A stretch of DNA of 64,000 bases from Streptomyces sp. SAI-127. Lineage in GTDB: Bacteria; Actinomycetota; Actinomycetes; Streptomycetales; Streptomycetaceae. Made by a program: the position numbers and the translations under genes. The DNA is taken from contig NZ_JARXYJ010000001.1 in the NCBI RefSeq assembly GCF_029894425.1, positions 3,472,001 through 3,536,000 of the forward strand, in the 5' to 3' direction. Under the pieces are notes generated by a model that was not told where the DNA came from, ran no database searches, and saw nothing but the letters and a program-made list of their open reading frames with translations. Each line of letters begins with the position of its first letter. Position 1 is the first letter of the stretch. Positions 26,674-34,542 of the stretch are shown piece by piece.

Positions 26674-28041
26674 GTGGCCATCTCGGTCTTCGACCTGTTC
26701 TCGATCGGCATCGGCCCGTCCAGCTCCCACACGGTCGGCCCGATGCGCGCGGCCCGTATGTTCGCCCGCCGCCTGCGCAACGAGGAACTGCTGCCCTCCG
26801 TCGCCTCGGTGCGCTGCGAGCTCTACGGCTCCCTGGGCGCGACCGGTCACGGCCACGGCACCCCGAAGGCGGTGCTGCTCGGCCTGGAGGGGGCCTCCCC
26901 GCGCACGGTGGACGTGGAGAACGCGGACGAGCGGGTGGCGGAGATCAAGGCCGCGGGCGTCCTGAAGCTGCTCGGCGAGCGCGAGATCCCCTTCTCCTTC
27001 GACGACGACCTGGTCCTGCACCGCCGCAAGACCCTCCCCTACCACGCGAACGGCATGACGGTGTGGGCGTACGACGCCTCGGGCGCCGAGCTCATGTCGA
27101 AGACGTACTACTCGGTGGGCGGCGGGTTCGTCGTCGACGAGGACGCGGTGGGCGCGGACCGGATCAAGCTCGACGACACGGTGCTGAAGTACCCCTTCCG
27201 CACCGGCGACGAGCTGCTGCGGCTGACGAAGGAGACCGGACTGTCGATCTCCGCCCTGATGCTGGAGAACGAACGCGCCTGGCGCACCGAGGACGAGATC
27301 CGCACCGGGCTGCTGGAGATCTGGGAGGTCATGCGGGCCTGCGTGCGGCGTGGCATGACCCGCGAGGGCATCCTGCCGGGCGGCCTTCGGGTGCGTCGCC
27401 GTGCCGCGGTGACCGCGCGCCAGCTCCGCGCCGAGGGCGATCCGTTGGCGCACTCCATGGAGTGGATCACGCTGTACGCGATGGCGGTGAACGAGGAGAA
27501 CGCGGCGGGCGGCCGGGTGGTGACCGCCCCGACCAACGGGGCCGCCGGCATCATCCCCGCGGTGCTCCACTACTACATGAACTTCGTGCCCGGCGCCGAC
27601 GAGGAGGGTGTCGTCCGCTTCATGCTGGCCGCCGGTGCCATCGGCATGCTCTTCAAGGAGAACGCGTCCATCTCCGGCGCGGAGGTCGGCTGCCAGGGCG
27701 AGGTCGGCTCGGCCTGCTCGATGGCCGCGGGCGCCCTCGCCGAGGTCCTCGGCGGCTCCCCCGAACAGGTCGAGAACGCCGCCGAGATCGGCATGGAGCA
27801 CAACCTGGGTCTGACGTGCGACCCGGTCGGCGGGCTGGTCCAGATCCCCTGCATCGAGCGCAACGGCATGGCCGCGGTGAAGGCGGTCACGGCGGCGAAG
27901 ATGGCCCTGCGGGGGGACGGCTCGCACAAGGTGTCCCTCGACAAGGTCATCAAGACGATGAAGGAGACCGGGGCCGACATGAGCGTGAAGTACAAGGAGA
28001 CGGCCCGGGGCGGGCTGGCGGTGAACATCATCGAGTGCTGA
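26674..28041 (+). CDS. sdaA: L-serine ammonia-lyase (serine deaminase)
   Basis: A 455-residue single-chain iron-sulfur serine dehydratase that converts serine to pyruvate and ammonia. The beta domain starts at [19 protein letters not shown] (residue 5 onward). The alpha domain has the cluster cysteines in [12 protein letters not shown] and [19 protein letters not shown] lies before the GTG at 26674. Its place behind glyA suggests the operon turns glycine, through serine, into pyruvate. Length is normal. Confidence 0.95.
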   Translation: MAISVFDLFSIGIGPSSSHTVGPMRAARMFARRLRNEELLPSVASVRCELYGSLGATGHGHGTPKAVLLGLEGASPRTVDVENADERVAEIKAAGVLKLLGEREIPFSFDDDLVLHRRKTLPYHANGMTVWAYDASGAELMSKTYYSVGGGFVVDEDAVGADRIKLDDTVLKYPFRTGDELLRLTKETGLSISALMLENERAWRTEDEIRTGLLEIWEVMRACVRRGMTREGILPGGLRVRRRAAVTARQLRAEGDPLAHSMEWITLYAMAVNEENAAGGRVVTAPTNGAAGIIPAVLHYYMNFVPGADEEGVVRFMLAAGAIGMLFKENASISGAEVGCQGEVGSACSMAAGALAEVLGGSPEQVENAAEIGMEHNLGLTCDPVGGLVQIPCIERNGMAAVKAVTAAKMALRGDGSHKVSLDKVIKTMKETGADMSVKYKETARGGLAVNIIEC

Positions 28042-28261
28042 GGCGGACGATGTTTGCCGGCGCGAGCGAGCAGTAGCGACACGTTCCCCTTGTCGACAAT
28101 TCACTCCATTCCGGTCATGACAGACCAGTACGGCGTGTCCCGCGGTCGGCGCAGGTTGCCGTGCCGTCCGGACCGGCGCCCGCGCGCAGCCGAGGTTCCT
28201 CCGCCACCATGTGGGGCATCATCAACTCCCGTCCCCCACCCACCCTTCAGGGAGCCCCCAC

Positions 28262-28819
28262 ATGCTCCGTGGCATCGATGTCAGCGCCTACCAGTCGTCC
28301 ACCTACAGCACGGAGGGCCTCTCCTTCGTCTTCATCAAGGCGACGGAGGGCCGTTCCTACACCAACCCGAAACTCTCCGCCCAGACCAAGCACGCCCGCG
28401 AGGCGGGACTGGTCGTCGGCTTCTACCACTTCCTGTGGCCCGGCAATCTCACCGCCCAGGCCGAGTACTTCGTCAAACACGCCCCCGAGAAGGGGGGCGA
28501 CATCCTCGCGGTCGACTGGGAGACGACGGGCGACGGCACCCACGCGAGCAACGCGGAGAAGGACAGCTTCATCCGCAAGGTGAAGCAGCTGCGCCCGAAC
28601 AACCGGGTCGTCCTCTACTGCAACCGGCACTACTGGCTGGACGTGGACAACACGTCGTACGCCGGCGACGGCCTCTGGATCGCCGACTACGTCACGGCCG
28701 GCAAGCCCCGCATCAAGGCCAAGTGGCGCTTCCACCAGTACACCGACGACCCCGTGGACAAGAACGTCGCCGACTTCGCGAGCAAGGCGGCCCTGCGCGA
28801 GTGGGCGACCGACGCCTGA
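28262..28819 (+). CDS. glycoside hydrolase family 25 lysozyme
   Basis: A 185-residue muramidase-type protein. The GH25 barrel begins immediately (LRGIDVSAYQ, then FVFIKATEG near residue 26) and has the catalytic-type acidic motif LAVDWETT near residue 82 and WIADYV near 138. There is no visible signal peptide, which is unusual for a wall hydrolase; it may leave by another path or act inside on released fragments. AGGGAG precedes the ATG. No phage genes surround it. Confidence 0.88.
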   Translation: MLRGIDVSAYQSSTYSTEGLSFVFIKATEGRSYTNPKLSAQTKHAREAGLVVGFYHFLWPGNLTAQAEYFVKHAPEKGGDILAVDWETTGDGTHASNAEKDSFIRKVKQLRPNNRVVLYCNRHYWLDVDNTSYAGDGLWIADYVTAGKPRIKAKWRFHQYTDDPVDKNVADFASKAALREWATDA

Positions 28820-28834
28820 CCGGCGCCCTGATCG

Positions 28835-28840
28835 TAGGCT
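28835..28840 (+). promoter_or_regulatory. -10 element for leaderless MOSC transcript
   Basis: TAGGCT ends six bases before the MOSC start codon, and no ribosome site is present. This spacing is that of leaderless transcripts starting at or next to the ATG. No convincing -35 is seen. Confidence 0.45.
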
Positions 28841-28846
28841 GTCCCC

Positions 28847-29389
28847 ATGGGCGGGAAGATAGCTGCGGTCAGCAGCAACGGGACGTACTCCTTCACCAAG
28901 CCGAACCGCGAGAGCATCACGCTGCTCGCCGGGTTCGGGGTGGAGGGGGATGTGCACGGCGGGGCGACGGTGAAGCATCGGTTCCGGATGGCGAAGGATC
29001 CCTCGCAGCCGAATCTCCGGCAGGTGCATCTGATGCACGAGGAGTTGTTCGAGGAGCTCCGCGTGGCCGGGTTCGAGGTCGGGGCCGGGCAGCTCGGGGA
29101 GAACGTGACGACGCGGGGCGTCGACCTGCTGGGGCTCTCGGTGGGGACCCTGCTGCATCTGGGCGACGAGGCCGTCGTCGAGGTGACCGGCCTGCGGAAT
29201 CCGTGTGCGCAGATCGACGGCTTCCGCAAGGGCCTGCTGAAGGAGGTCGTCGGACGGGGTCCGGACGGGGGCGTCCGCTTCAGGTCCGGGATCATGGGTG
29301 TCGTCACGGTGGGAGGGATGGTGCGCCCCGGGGACACCGTCGGGATCGAGCCGCCGGACGGGCCGCACCGAGCGCTCGACATCGTGTGA
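28847..29389 (+). CDS. MOSC domain-containing protein
   Basis: A 180-residue stand-alone MOSC protein. MOSC domains occur in molybdenum cofactor sulfurases and in YiiM-like reductases. Recognisable parts are GVEGDVHGG near residue 32, HLMHEELFEELR near residue 63, and the conserved NPCAQIDGFRKGL near residue 120 with the key Cys. The partner and substrate are unknown. The gene ends just before a GntR remnant on the other strand. Confidence 0.88.
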   Translation: MGGKIAAVSSNGTYSFTKPNRESITLLAGFGVEGDVHGGATVKHRFRMAKDPSQPNLRQVHLMHEELFEELRVAGFEVGAGQLGENVTTRGVDLLGLSVGTLLHLGDEAVVEVTGLRNPCAQIDGFRKGLLKEVVGRGPDGGVRFRSGIMGVVTVGGMVRPGDTVGIEPPDGPHRALDIV

Positions 29390-29399
29390 TCGCCCGGGG

Positions 29400-29811
29400 G
29401 CCGGTACGGCGGCGCTTCCTCTCCCCGCCACCGCCCGGACCAGTGCCGCGTGAGCCTCGTCCGCGGTGTTGGGATCGTCGTCGCGCAGGGCGGTCAGGGC
29501 CGGCAACTCGATCAGGCCCTCGCGCAGGACGGGGGTGAACTCCCTGAACAGGTCGGCGAGTACGGAGTTGTGCGCGGCGGCGACCACCGCCGCGTGGAAG
29601 GTGATGTCCGCGTCGACGAAGGCCGCGTCGCAGGATGCGGAGGCGGCCCGCCTGCCCTCCAGCGCGCGTTCCATCGCCGTCACGTCCTCGGGGGTACGGC
29701 GGCGCGCGGCGAGGCGGGCCGCGTGGACCTCCACCGCCATGCGGACCTCGTAGACGTCCGTGACCGCGGCCCGGCGCAGACGCGTGGGCCAGTACGGATC
29801 CGGGGCGGGGC
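29400..29811 (-). pseudogene. GntR/FadR regulator remnant (FCD domain only)
   Basis: The minus strand encodes part of an FCD effector domain: RRAAVTDVYEVRMAVEVHAA, then FVDADITFHAAVVAAAHN and a C-terminal EAHAALVRAVA. The N-terminal winged helix that should precede it is absent; the frame upstream reaches the EF-hand terminator with no HTH. The C-terminus runs past the expected end into sequence antisense to the MOSC gene with no stop near. It is best read as a decayed regulator missing its first 70 or so residues. Confidence 0.7.
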
Positions 29812-29817
29812 ATGACG

Positions 29818-29865
29818 AAGGGGGCGCTCACCGAAGCTCGCCGAAGCTCGCTGGAGCGCCCCCTT
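29818..29865 (-). terminator. terminator of the EF-hand gene
   Basis: Twelve-base arms (aagggggcgctc / gagcgccccctt) enclose a 24-base loop that contains a direct repeat of CCGAAGCTCG. It lies 12 bases beyond the EF-hand stop codon on that strand and also separates the GntR remnant. Confidence 0.75.
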
Positions 29866-29877
29866 GACCCGTCGTGC

Positions 29878-30096
29878 CTACTTGTTCAGGAAGGCCCAGA
29901 ACTCGTCGAACGACAGGAGCTTGTCGCCGTTCAGGTCGCGGCTCTTGATGATCGCCTCGGCGACCGACTCGGTCACGTTCCAGTCGCCGCCCTGGGCCAG
30001 GGCGGACTTGAACTCGGCGGCGGTGATGGTGCCGTCACCGTCCGCATCGATCCGCTCGAACTGCTTGCGTGCTTCCTCGATGTCGATGTGCGCCAC
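29878..30096 (-). CDS. EF-hand calcium-binding protein
   Basis: A 72-residue protein with two EF-hands. The loops are DADGDGTITAAE (residues about 18-29) and DLNGDKLLSFDE (about 54-65), each with acidic ligands at the expected positions; the second has Lys in place of a small residue at position six. It resembles small calmodulin-like proteins of Streptomyces. No membrane or export signal. The GTG at 30096 gives the usual short N-terminus. Its target is unknown. Confidence 0.88.
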   Translation of the reverse strand: MAHIDIEEARKQFERIDADGDGTITAAEFKSALAQGGDWNVTESVAEAIIKSRDLNGDKLLSFDEFWAFLNK

Positions 30097-30271
30097 CGGT
30101 CCGCCCCTTTTCTTGCCTCTGTCGTGTCCTGCCGGCTTGCTGCCGCAGGTCAGATTAGCCGCCCGCCCCGACCTCCGGTGCGGCGCCCACCCGGGGAAAA
30201 CCGCGGTGCCGTCCTCCGTCCCGTCTGCGAGTGTGGGCCTTGCAGTGGGTGGCGACTCGAGGAGCGGTGTG

Positions 30272-30952
30272 ATGGAGACCTTGCGGGAGATTCTCGACGC
30301 GGCGGCCCGCGGCGACTTCCCCCCGCCGGACGGCGGCACCACGGTCGTAGCGCAGGAGTGCCACCGGGACGCGGGCGTGCTGTCCTTCACGGCACACTCG
30401 GTCGTCTTCACCGACGAGGACCCCGAGTGGGTCCACGCCACTTTGCGCGGCTTGGACTGCGACGCGCTGGCCGCGACGCTGAACCCGCGGTTCCTGACCG
30501 CCTTCCTGGACCGGACCGGGCGCAGGTCGGAGACCATCGACGCGATGCTGGTCGCCGACCCGCTGCCGGGCGGACCGCCGCTCGCGCTGAAGGAGATCGA
30601 GGACGCGAACCATCCCCGGGTCGCCTACGCCCGCAGGCGGCGCGACGACATCCGTGCCTGGACGGCGGAGGGCGGGGTGCTGGTGACGGGGCGCGGGGTC
30701 GGCGGCCGTCTGGAGGTCTCGGTGGAGGTGGACGAGGACGTACGGCACCGGGGGCTGGGGCGTGCGTTGGTGACGGCGGCCAGGCATCTCGTCACGGAAC
30801 CGCTGTGGGCTCAGGTCTCACCGGGCAACGCCCGCAGCATGCGGGCGTTCCAGGCGGCCGGTTACCGTCCGGTGGGCGCGGAGGCGGTGCTGCTCGCCAC
30901 GGCTCCGCGGGTCCTCGGCGGCTCAGCGGAAGATGCCGGTGTGACCGAGTGA
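30272..30952 (+). CDS. GNAT family N-acetyltransferase
   Basis: A 226-residue protein with a C-terminal GNAT fold from about residue 130. The acetyl-CoA loop is in EDVRHRGLGRALVTAARHL, and the following NARSMRAFQAAGYRPVGAE is the usual end of the fold. The first 120 residues are less typical. The acceptor is unknown. GGAG lies seven bases before the ATG. Its last 30 bases overlap the end of the convergent propeller gene. Confidence 0.85.
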   Translation: METLREILDAAARGDFPPPDGGTTVVAQECHRDAGVLSFTAHSVVFTDEDPEWVHATLRGLDCDALAATLNPRFLTAFLDRTGRRSETIDAMLVADPLPGGPPLALKEIEDANHPRVAYARRRRDDIRAWTAEGGVLVTGRGVGGRLEVSVEVDEDVRHRGLGRALVTAARHLVTEPLWAQVSPGNARSMRAFQAAGYRPVGAEAVLLATAPRVLGGSAEDAGVTE

Positions 30953-32158
30953 GTACCGCCCGGGCTGCGGATACACGGCGAGTCCGTGCGGGCCGCTGCC
31001 GACCTTGACGCGGGCCAGCTGCGCGCCGGTGCGGGTGTCGATGGCGTAGACCTCGGAGTTGTAGCGGCCGGACAGCCACAGGACCTTACCGTCGGCCGAG
31101 ACGCCGCCCATGTCGGGGCTGCCGCCATGGGGGAGATGCCACTTCTTGGTGAGCTTGTTCTGGGTGAAGTCGAAGACGGAGACGGTCCCTTCGCCCCGGT
31201 TGGAGACATACATCTCGCGCGAGTCGCGGCCGACGTAGAGACCGTGGGTGCCTTTGCCGGTGGGCAGCAGCGTCGGCTTGCCGAACGTGTCGCCGTCCAG
31301 GACCCACATCCCGTCGGCCATCATGTCCGCGACGTAGAACCGCTTCCCGTCCGGCGAGACCTTGACGTCCTGCGGCATGGCTCCGTCGAAGGGGAGCTTC
31401 TGCTGTCCGATCACCTTCATGTTCTCGGTGTCGACCTTCAGCAGCTCACCGCTGAACTCGCAGGACACGATGAAGTACCTCCCGTCCGCGGAGAAGTCGG
31501 CGTGGTTGACGCCGTAGCAGCTGACCGGCACGGTCTTTACCCGCTCCATGGTGTGCGGGTCGCGGAAGACGAGCTCGCGGTCGAGGGAGGCCATCACGAC
31601 CGCGTACTTGCCGTTCGGTGTGAAGTAGAGGTTGTACGGGTCGTGCACCTCGACCGGCTTGCCCGCCTTCCCGGTCCTCGGGTCGATCGGCGTGAGGGTG
31701 TGCCCGCGGTTGTTGTTGACCCAGAGGGTCTTCAGATCCCAGGAGGGCACGACGTGCTGAGGCTGCCGCCCCACGTGGATCGTCTCGATGATCTCGTACG
31801 TCTTCGGGTCGATGACGGAGACCGTGTCGGACTCGGTGTTGGGCACATAGACCCGCGACGGGAAGTCCTTGACCACCGGCGACAGCCTGTTGGGGCGGTC
31901 GGCCGCGTACACGTCCTTCGGATCGAGGACGGGCGGCATCCCGGGCAGCCCATGAGCGGGCTTCTGCACCGGTTTGTGCACCGGCTTCTGCACCGGCTTC
32001 TGCACCGGTTTCACCGGGGCGGGGACGGCGGCCCCGGTGCCCAGGGCCTCGTCCCGCCCGTCCTTGGACTCGGTGCCGCAGGCGGCGAGAACGACGAATG
32101 CGGCGCCCGCGATCAGGGCGCTCTTCACGACGTGGCGCTTCATGCAGGTGGGAGGCAT
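30923..32158 (-). CDS. YVTN/YncE-like beta-propeller lipoprotein
   Basis: A 411-residue lipoprotein. The signal peptide ends in the lipobox LAAC; a linker follows with KPVQ/KPVH repeats, then from about residue 75 a beta-propeller with YVTN-type blades (VPNTESDTVSVIDPKTYE, YVSNRGEGTVSVFD). Such propellers bind ligands or proteins at the cell surface. The ATG at 32158 overlaps the stop of the upstream deacetylase gene (TGATG), so the two are coupled; an ATG at 32143 giving MKRHVVKSAL is an alternative start. Confidence 0.87.
   Translation of the reverse strand: MPPTCMKRHVVKSALIAGAAFVVLAACGTESKDGRDEALGTGAAVPAPVKPVQKPVQKPVHKPVQKPAHGLPGMPPVLDPKDVYAADRPNRLSPVVKDFPSRVYVPNTESDTVSVIDPKTYEIIETIHVGRQPQHVVPSWDLKTLWVNNNRGHTLTPIDPRTGKAGKPVEVHDPYNLYFTPNGKYAVVMASLDRELVFRDPHTMERVKTVPVSCYGVNHADFSADGRYFIVSCEFSGELLKVDTENMKVIGQQKLPFDGAMPQDVKVSPDGKRFYVADMMADGMWVLDGDTFGKPTLLPTGKGTHGLYVGRDSREMYVSNRGEGTVSVFDFTQNKLTKKWHLPHGGSPDMGGVSADGKVLWLSGRYNSEVYAIDTRTGAQLARVKVGSGPHGLAVYPQPGRYSLGHTGIFR
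31959..32015 (-). repeat. 12-bp tandem repeat in propeller lipoprotein linker
   Basis: Four units of the form GGYTTSTGCACC, with a partial fifth, encode the KPVQ/KPVH linker. Two of the units are identical. Copy number may vary between strains. Confidence 0.75.
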
Positions 32159-32889
32159 CAGCTGAACAGCTCCGTGGTGGTCACCGCGGCCAGGCCGCGC
32201 CGGTCGAGTTCTTCCAGTACGACGGGGAGGGCGGCGACCGTGTCGGCGTACCCGAAGTGCAGGCTCACCACGGACCCTTCGCGGATCTCGGCGAGGACCT
32301 TGCGGGCCACGACGGGGGCGCCGGGCGAGGTGAAGTCGAGGGAGTCGACGTCGTAGGAGAGGATGTGGGGGTAGCCGGCCTCCCGGGCCAGCCGCGTGAC
32401 GAGGGGTGCGGCGACGGGTGCGCGGGAGGGCCGGAACCAGGTCCCGATCGACCCGGTGAGCCGCTTCAGCCGCTCCGCGCACCCGGTGATCTCCTCTCTG
32501 GCCTCGGTCTCGGTCATCGCGTTGATGTCGAGGTGGCGGAGGGTGTGATTGCCGAGGTCGTGGCCGCCGTCGAGAATCCGGCGGGCCAGGTCGGGGTGTG
32601 CGTCGAGCCAGGTGCCCACGGCGAGGACAGTGATCCGGGCACCGTACTTCTCGGCTTCGGTGAGCAGGGCACGGGCGGTCGCGGGATCACCGTCACCGTG
32701 AAAGGTGAGGGCGACACGGGGGCGGTCGCGGGGGCCGTGGGTGAGCTGGGCGGGGAGAGCGGGGGCTCGGCCGGGGGAACGGACTGGACGGGCGACGGCA
32801 CCACTGCTGCTCGCACATCCCGCGGCCAGCGCCAGCCCGGCGGAGGCGAGCAGCAGTGCCCGACGATCGGTAGCGGTCACCCGTCCCAT
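32158..32889 (-). CDS. polysaccharide deacetylase family lipoprotein
   Basis: A 243-residue NodB-type protein. Residues 1-25 form a lipoprotein signal (LALAAGC), followed by a flexible linker. The NodB domain starts near residue 58 with VALTFHGDGD, has the metal histidines in GNHTLRH and YPHILSYDVDSLDF further on. The usual TFDDGP is changed to TFHGDGD, so the catalytic-base Asp is displaced or lost. It may act on cell-wall or surface glycans or be inactive. Coupled to the propeller lipoprotein downstream. Confidence 0.85.
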   Translation of the reverse strand: MGRVTATDRRALLLASAGLALAAGCASSSGAVARPVRSPGRAPALPAQLTHGPRDRPRVALTFHGDGDPATARALLTEAEKYGARITVLAVGTWLDAHPDLARRILDGGHDLGNHTLRHLDINAMTETEAREEITGCAERLKRLTGSIGTWFRPSRAPVAAPLVTRLAREAGYPHILSYDVDSLDFTSPGAPVVARKVLAEIREGSVVSLHFGYADTVAALPVVLEELDRRGLAAVTTTELFS

Positions 32890-32931
32890 TTAAGTGGTTA
32901 TGTCAGAGAATGCCGCTGATCGACCCACCGA

Positions 32932-33435
32932 CTACCTGTCAGCCACCCGCATCTCGAACCAGGTTGTCTTTCCACGAGGCAGCAAGTCCACGCCCCACCG
33001 GTCCGAGAGCTTGTCCACGAGGAACAGCCCTCGTCCGCTGACATCCATCTCCTGCACCGGCATCAGACAGGGCAGCCCCCGGGACGGATCCCGCACCTCT
33101 ATCCGGATCCACCCCCGACGGCGCCGCATCCGAAGCCCGAACACCCGCGCCCCCGTATGGCGCACCGCGTTCCCCACCAGCTCGGACACGAGTAAGACCG
33201 CGTCCTCGGTCATCTTCGGAGTGAGCCCCCAGTGCCGAAGAACGATCACCTGGGTCAGGCGCCGCGCGGCCGCCGCGGACTCCGGCCGGGAGGGCAACGG
33301 GACCTCGGCCTCGGTAGGGTTTCCGAACAGTTCGAGCGCCTTAAGTGCGTGCTCGTCCTCGACCGCCGGAGACCAGCGCGCCGCCGTCGTACGGCCGTCT
33401 CCCCGCGGCTGTTCGAAACCCTCCAGCCCCGCCAT
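32932..33435 (-). CDS. HATPase_c anti-sigma-factor-like kinase, TTA codon
   Basis: A 167-residue ATP-binding protein of the RsbW/SpoIIAB-like group abundant in Streptomyces. The N box is LLVSELVGNAVRH (residues 81-93), G1 is VRDPSRGLP, and G2 is SGRGLFLVDKLSDRWG. Such proteins usually bind a sigma factor or an anti-anti-sigma partner; no partner is encoded next to it. Leu81 is TTA (33193-33195), pointing to bldA-dependent, development-stage expression. The ATG at 33435 is chosen because upstream sequence lacks the fold. Confidence 0.86.
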   Translation of the reverse strand: MAGLEGFEQPRGDGRTTAARWSPAVEDEHALKALELFGNPTEAEVPLPSRPESAAAARRLTQVIVLRHWGLTPKMTEDAVLLVSELVGNAVRHTGARVFGLRMRRRRGWIRIEVRDPSRGLPCLMPVQEMDVSGRGLFLVDKLSDRWGVDLLPRGKTTWFEMRVADR

Positions 33436-33697
33436 GCCCCCATCATGGCCGCACAAAGCGCCCTCCGGGGCCGTTCCTGACGAATACGCCCCCCGGAATG
33501 CGTCGTTCCGACGGGGTCGATCGGCATATGCCAACGGCACTTCGGTGCCTTCGACAGCCCTGCTGACCTGCGGCGGAGGCTTACTGGGAGGCAATCGACG
33601 GACCCCCTCGACAAGGCAGACTTAAGGTTGCGTTAAGGCTCCCATAAACCGCTCCATCGAGGGACCCGGATCAGACACCGTGTCAATTGCAAGCGGT

Positions 33698-34465
33698 TCA
33701 GAGGAATTTCGCCTTGCCGGGGCCCTCCTCGACGAAGCTCTTCATGCCGCGTTCGCGGTCCTCCGTGGCGAACAGACCGGCGAACCAGTTCCGTTCCACC
33801 GCGAGGCCCGTCTCGATGTCGGTCTCCAGCCCCGTGTCGATCGACTCCTTCGCCGCGCGCAGGGCGATCGCCGGTCCCTGCGCGAGCTTGGCCGCCCAGG
33901 CGTGCGCCTCGGTGTACACCTCACCGGCGGGCACGACCCGGTCCACCAGGCCCAGCGTCAGCGCCTCGTCGGCCTTGACCATACGACCCGTGAAGATCAG
34001 GTCCTTCGCCTTGGACGGGCCGACCAGCCGGGCGAGCCGCTGGGTGCCGCCCGCGCCGGGGATCAGGCCGAGCAGGATCTCCGGCTGCCCCAGCTTGGCG
34101 TTCTCCGCGGCGATCCGGAAGTCCGCGCACAGGGCGAGTTCGCAGCCGCCGCCCAGGGCGTAGCCGGTGACGGCCGCGACGACCGGCTTGGGGATGCGGG
34201 CCACGGCCGTGAACGAGTCCTGCAGGGCGCGGGAGCGCAGGACCATCGCGGTGTGGTCCATGTTCTGCATCTCCTTGATGTCCGCGCCGGCCGCGAACAC
34301 CTTCTCCCCGCCGTACAGGATCACGGCGCGCACGTCCTCGCGCCGGGTCGCCTCCTCGGCGAGCTCCTTCAACCGGTCCTGGGTGGCCACGTCCAGCGCG
34401 TTCATGGGCGGGCGGTCGAGACGGATGGTGCCGACACCTTCGGCGACTTCGAGATTCACGGTCAT
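33698..34465 (-). CDS. enoyl-CoA hydratase/isomerase family protein
   Basis: A 255-residue crotonase-fold enzyme. The oxyanion-hole motifs are AAGADIKEMQNMDH near residue 58 and ALGGGCELALCADFRIA near residue 101; the catalytic Glu positions lie in LGQPEILLGLIPGAGGTQRL near residue 125. These fit true hydratases acting on enoyl-CoA. TAACCT ends six bases before the ATG with no ribosome site, suggesting a leaderless transcript. No other beta-oxidation genes are adjacent. Confidence 0.93.
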   Translation of the reverse strand: MTVNLEVAEGVGTIRLDRPPMNALDVATQDRLKELAEEATRREDVRAVILYGGEKVFAAGADIKEMQNMDHTAMVLRSRALQDSFTAVARIPKPVVAAVTGYALGGGCELALCADFRIAAENAKLGQPEILLGLIPGAGGTQRLARLVGPSKAKDLIFTGRMVKADEALTLGLVDRVVPAGEVYTEAHAWAAKLAQGPAIALRAAKESIDTGLETDIETGLAVERNWFAGLFATEDRERGMKSFVEEGPGKAKFL

Positions 34466-34494
34466 GCAGGCAGGTTAAGGGGGGCTAACGGCAA

Positions 34495-34526
34495 CGGCCC
34501 CGGTGCCGTACCTCACACCGGGGCCG
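34495..34526 (-). terminator. terminator of L,D-transpeptidase gene
   Basis: An 11-bp perfect stem (cggccccggtg / caccggggccg) lies 17 bases beyond the stop of the L,D-transpeptidase gene on that strand, before the enoyl-CoA hydratase gene. No T run. Confidence 0.55.
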
Positions 34527-34542
34527 CTGATCGTCGTACGGA

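Noticed and set aside
25729..28104. 791-codon open frame on the minus strand across glyA and sdaA
   Set aside because: It is antisense to two clear genes, has no recognisable domain and is typical of long spurious frames in GC-rich DNA.
28262..28819. GH25 lysozyme as a prophage marker
   Set aside because: No integrase, portal, tail or holin gene is nearby, and GH25 enzymes are common chromosomal genes in Streptomyces.
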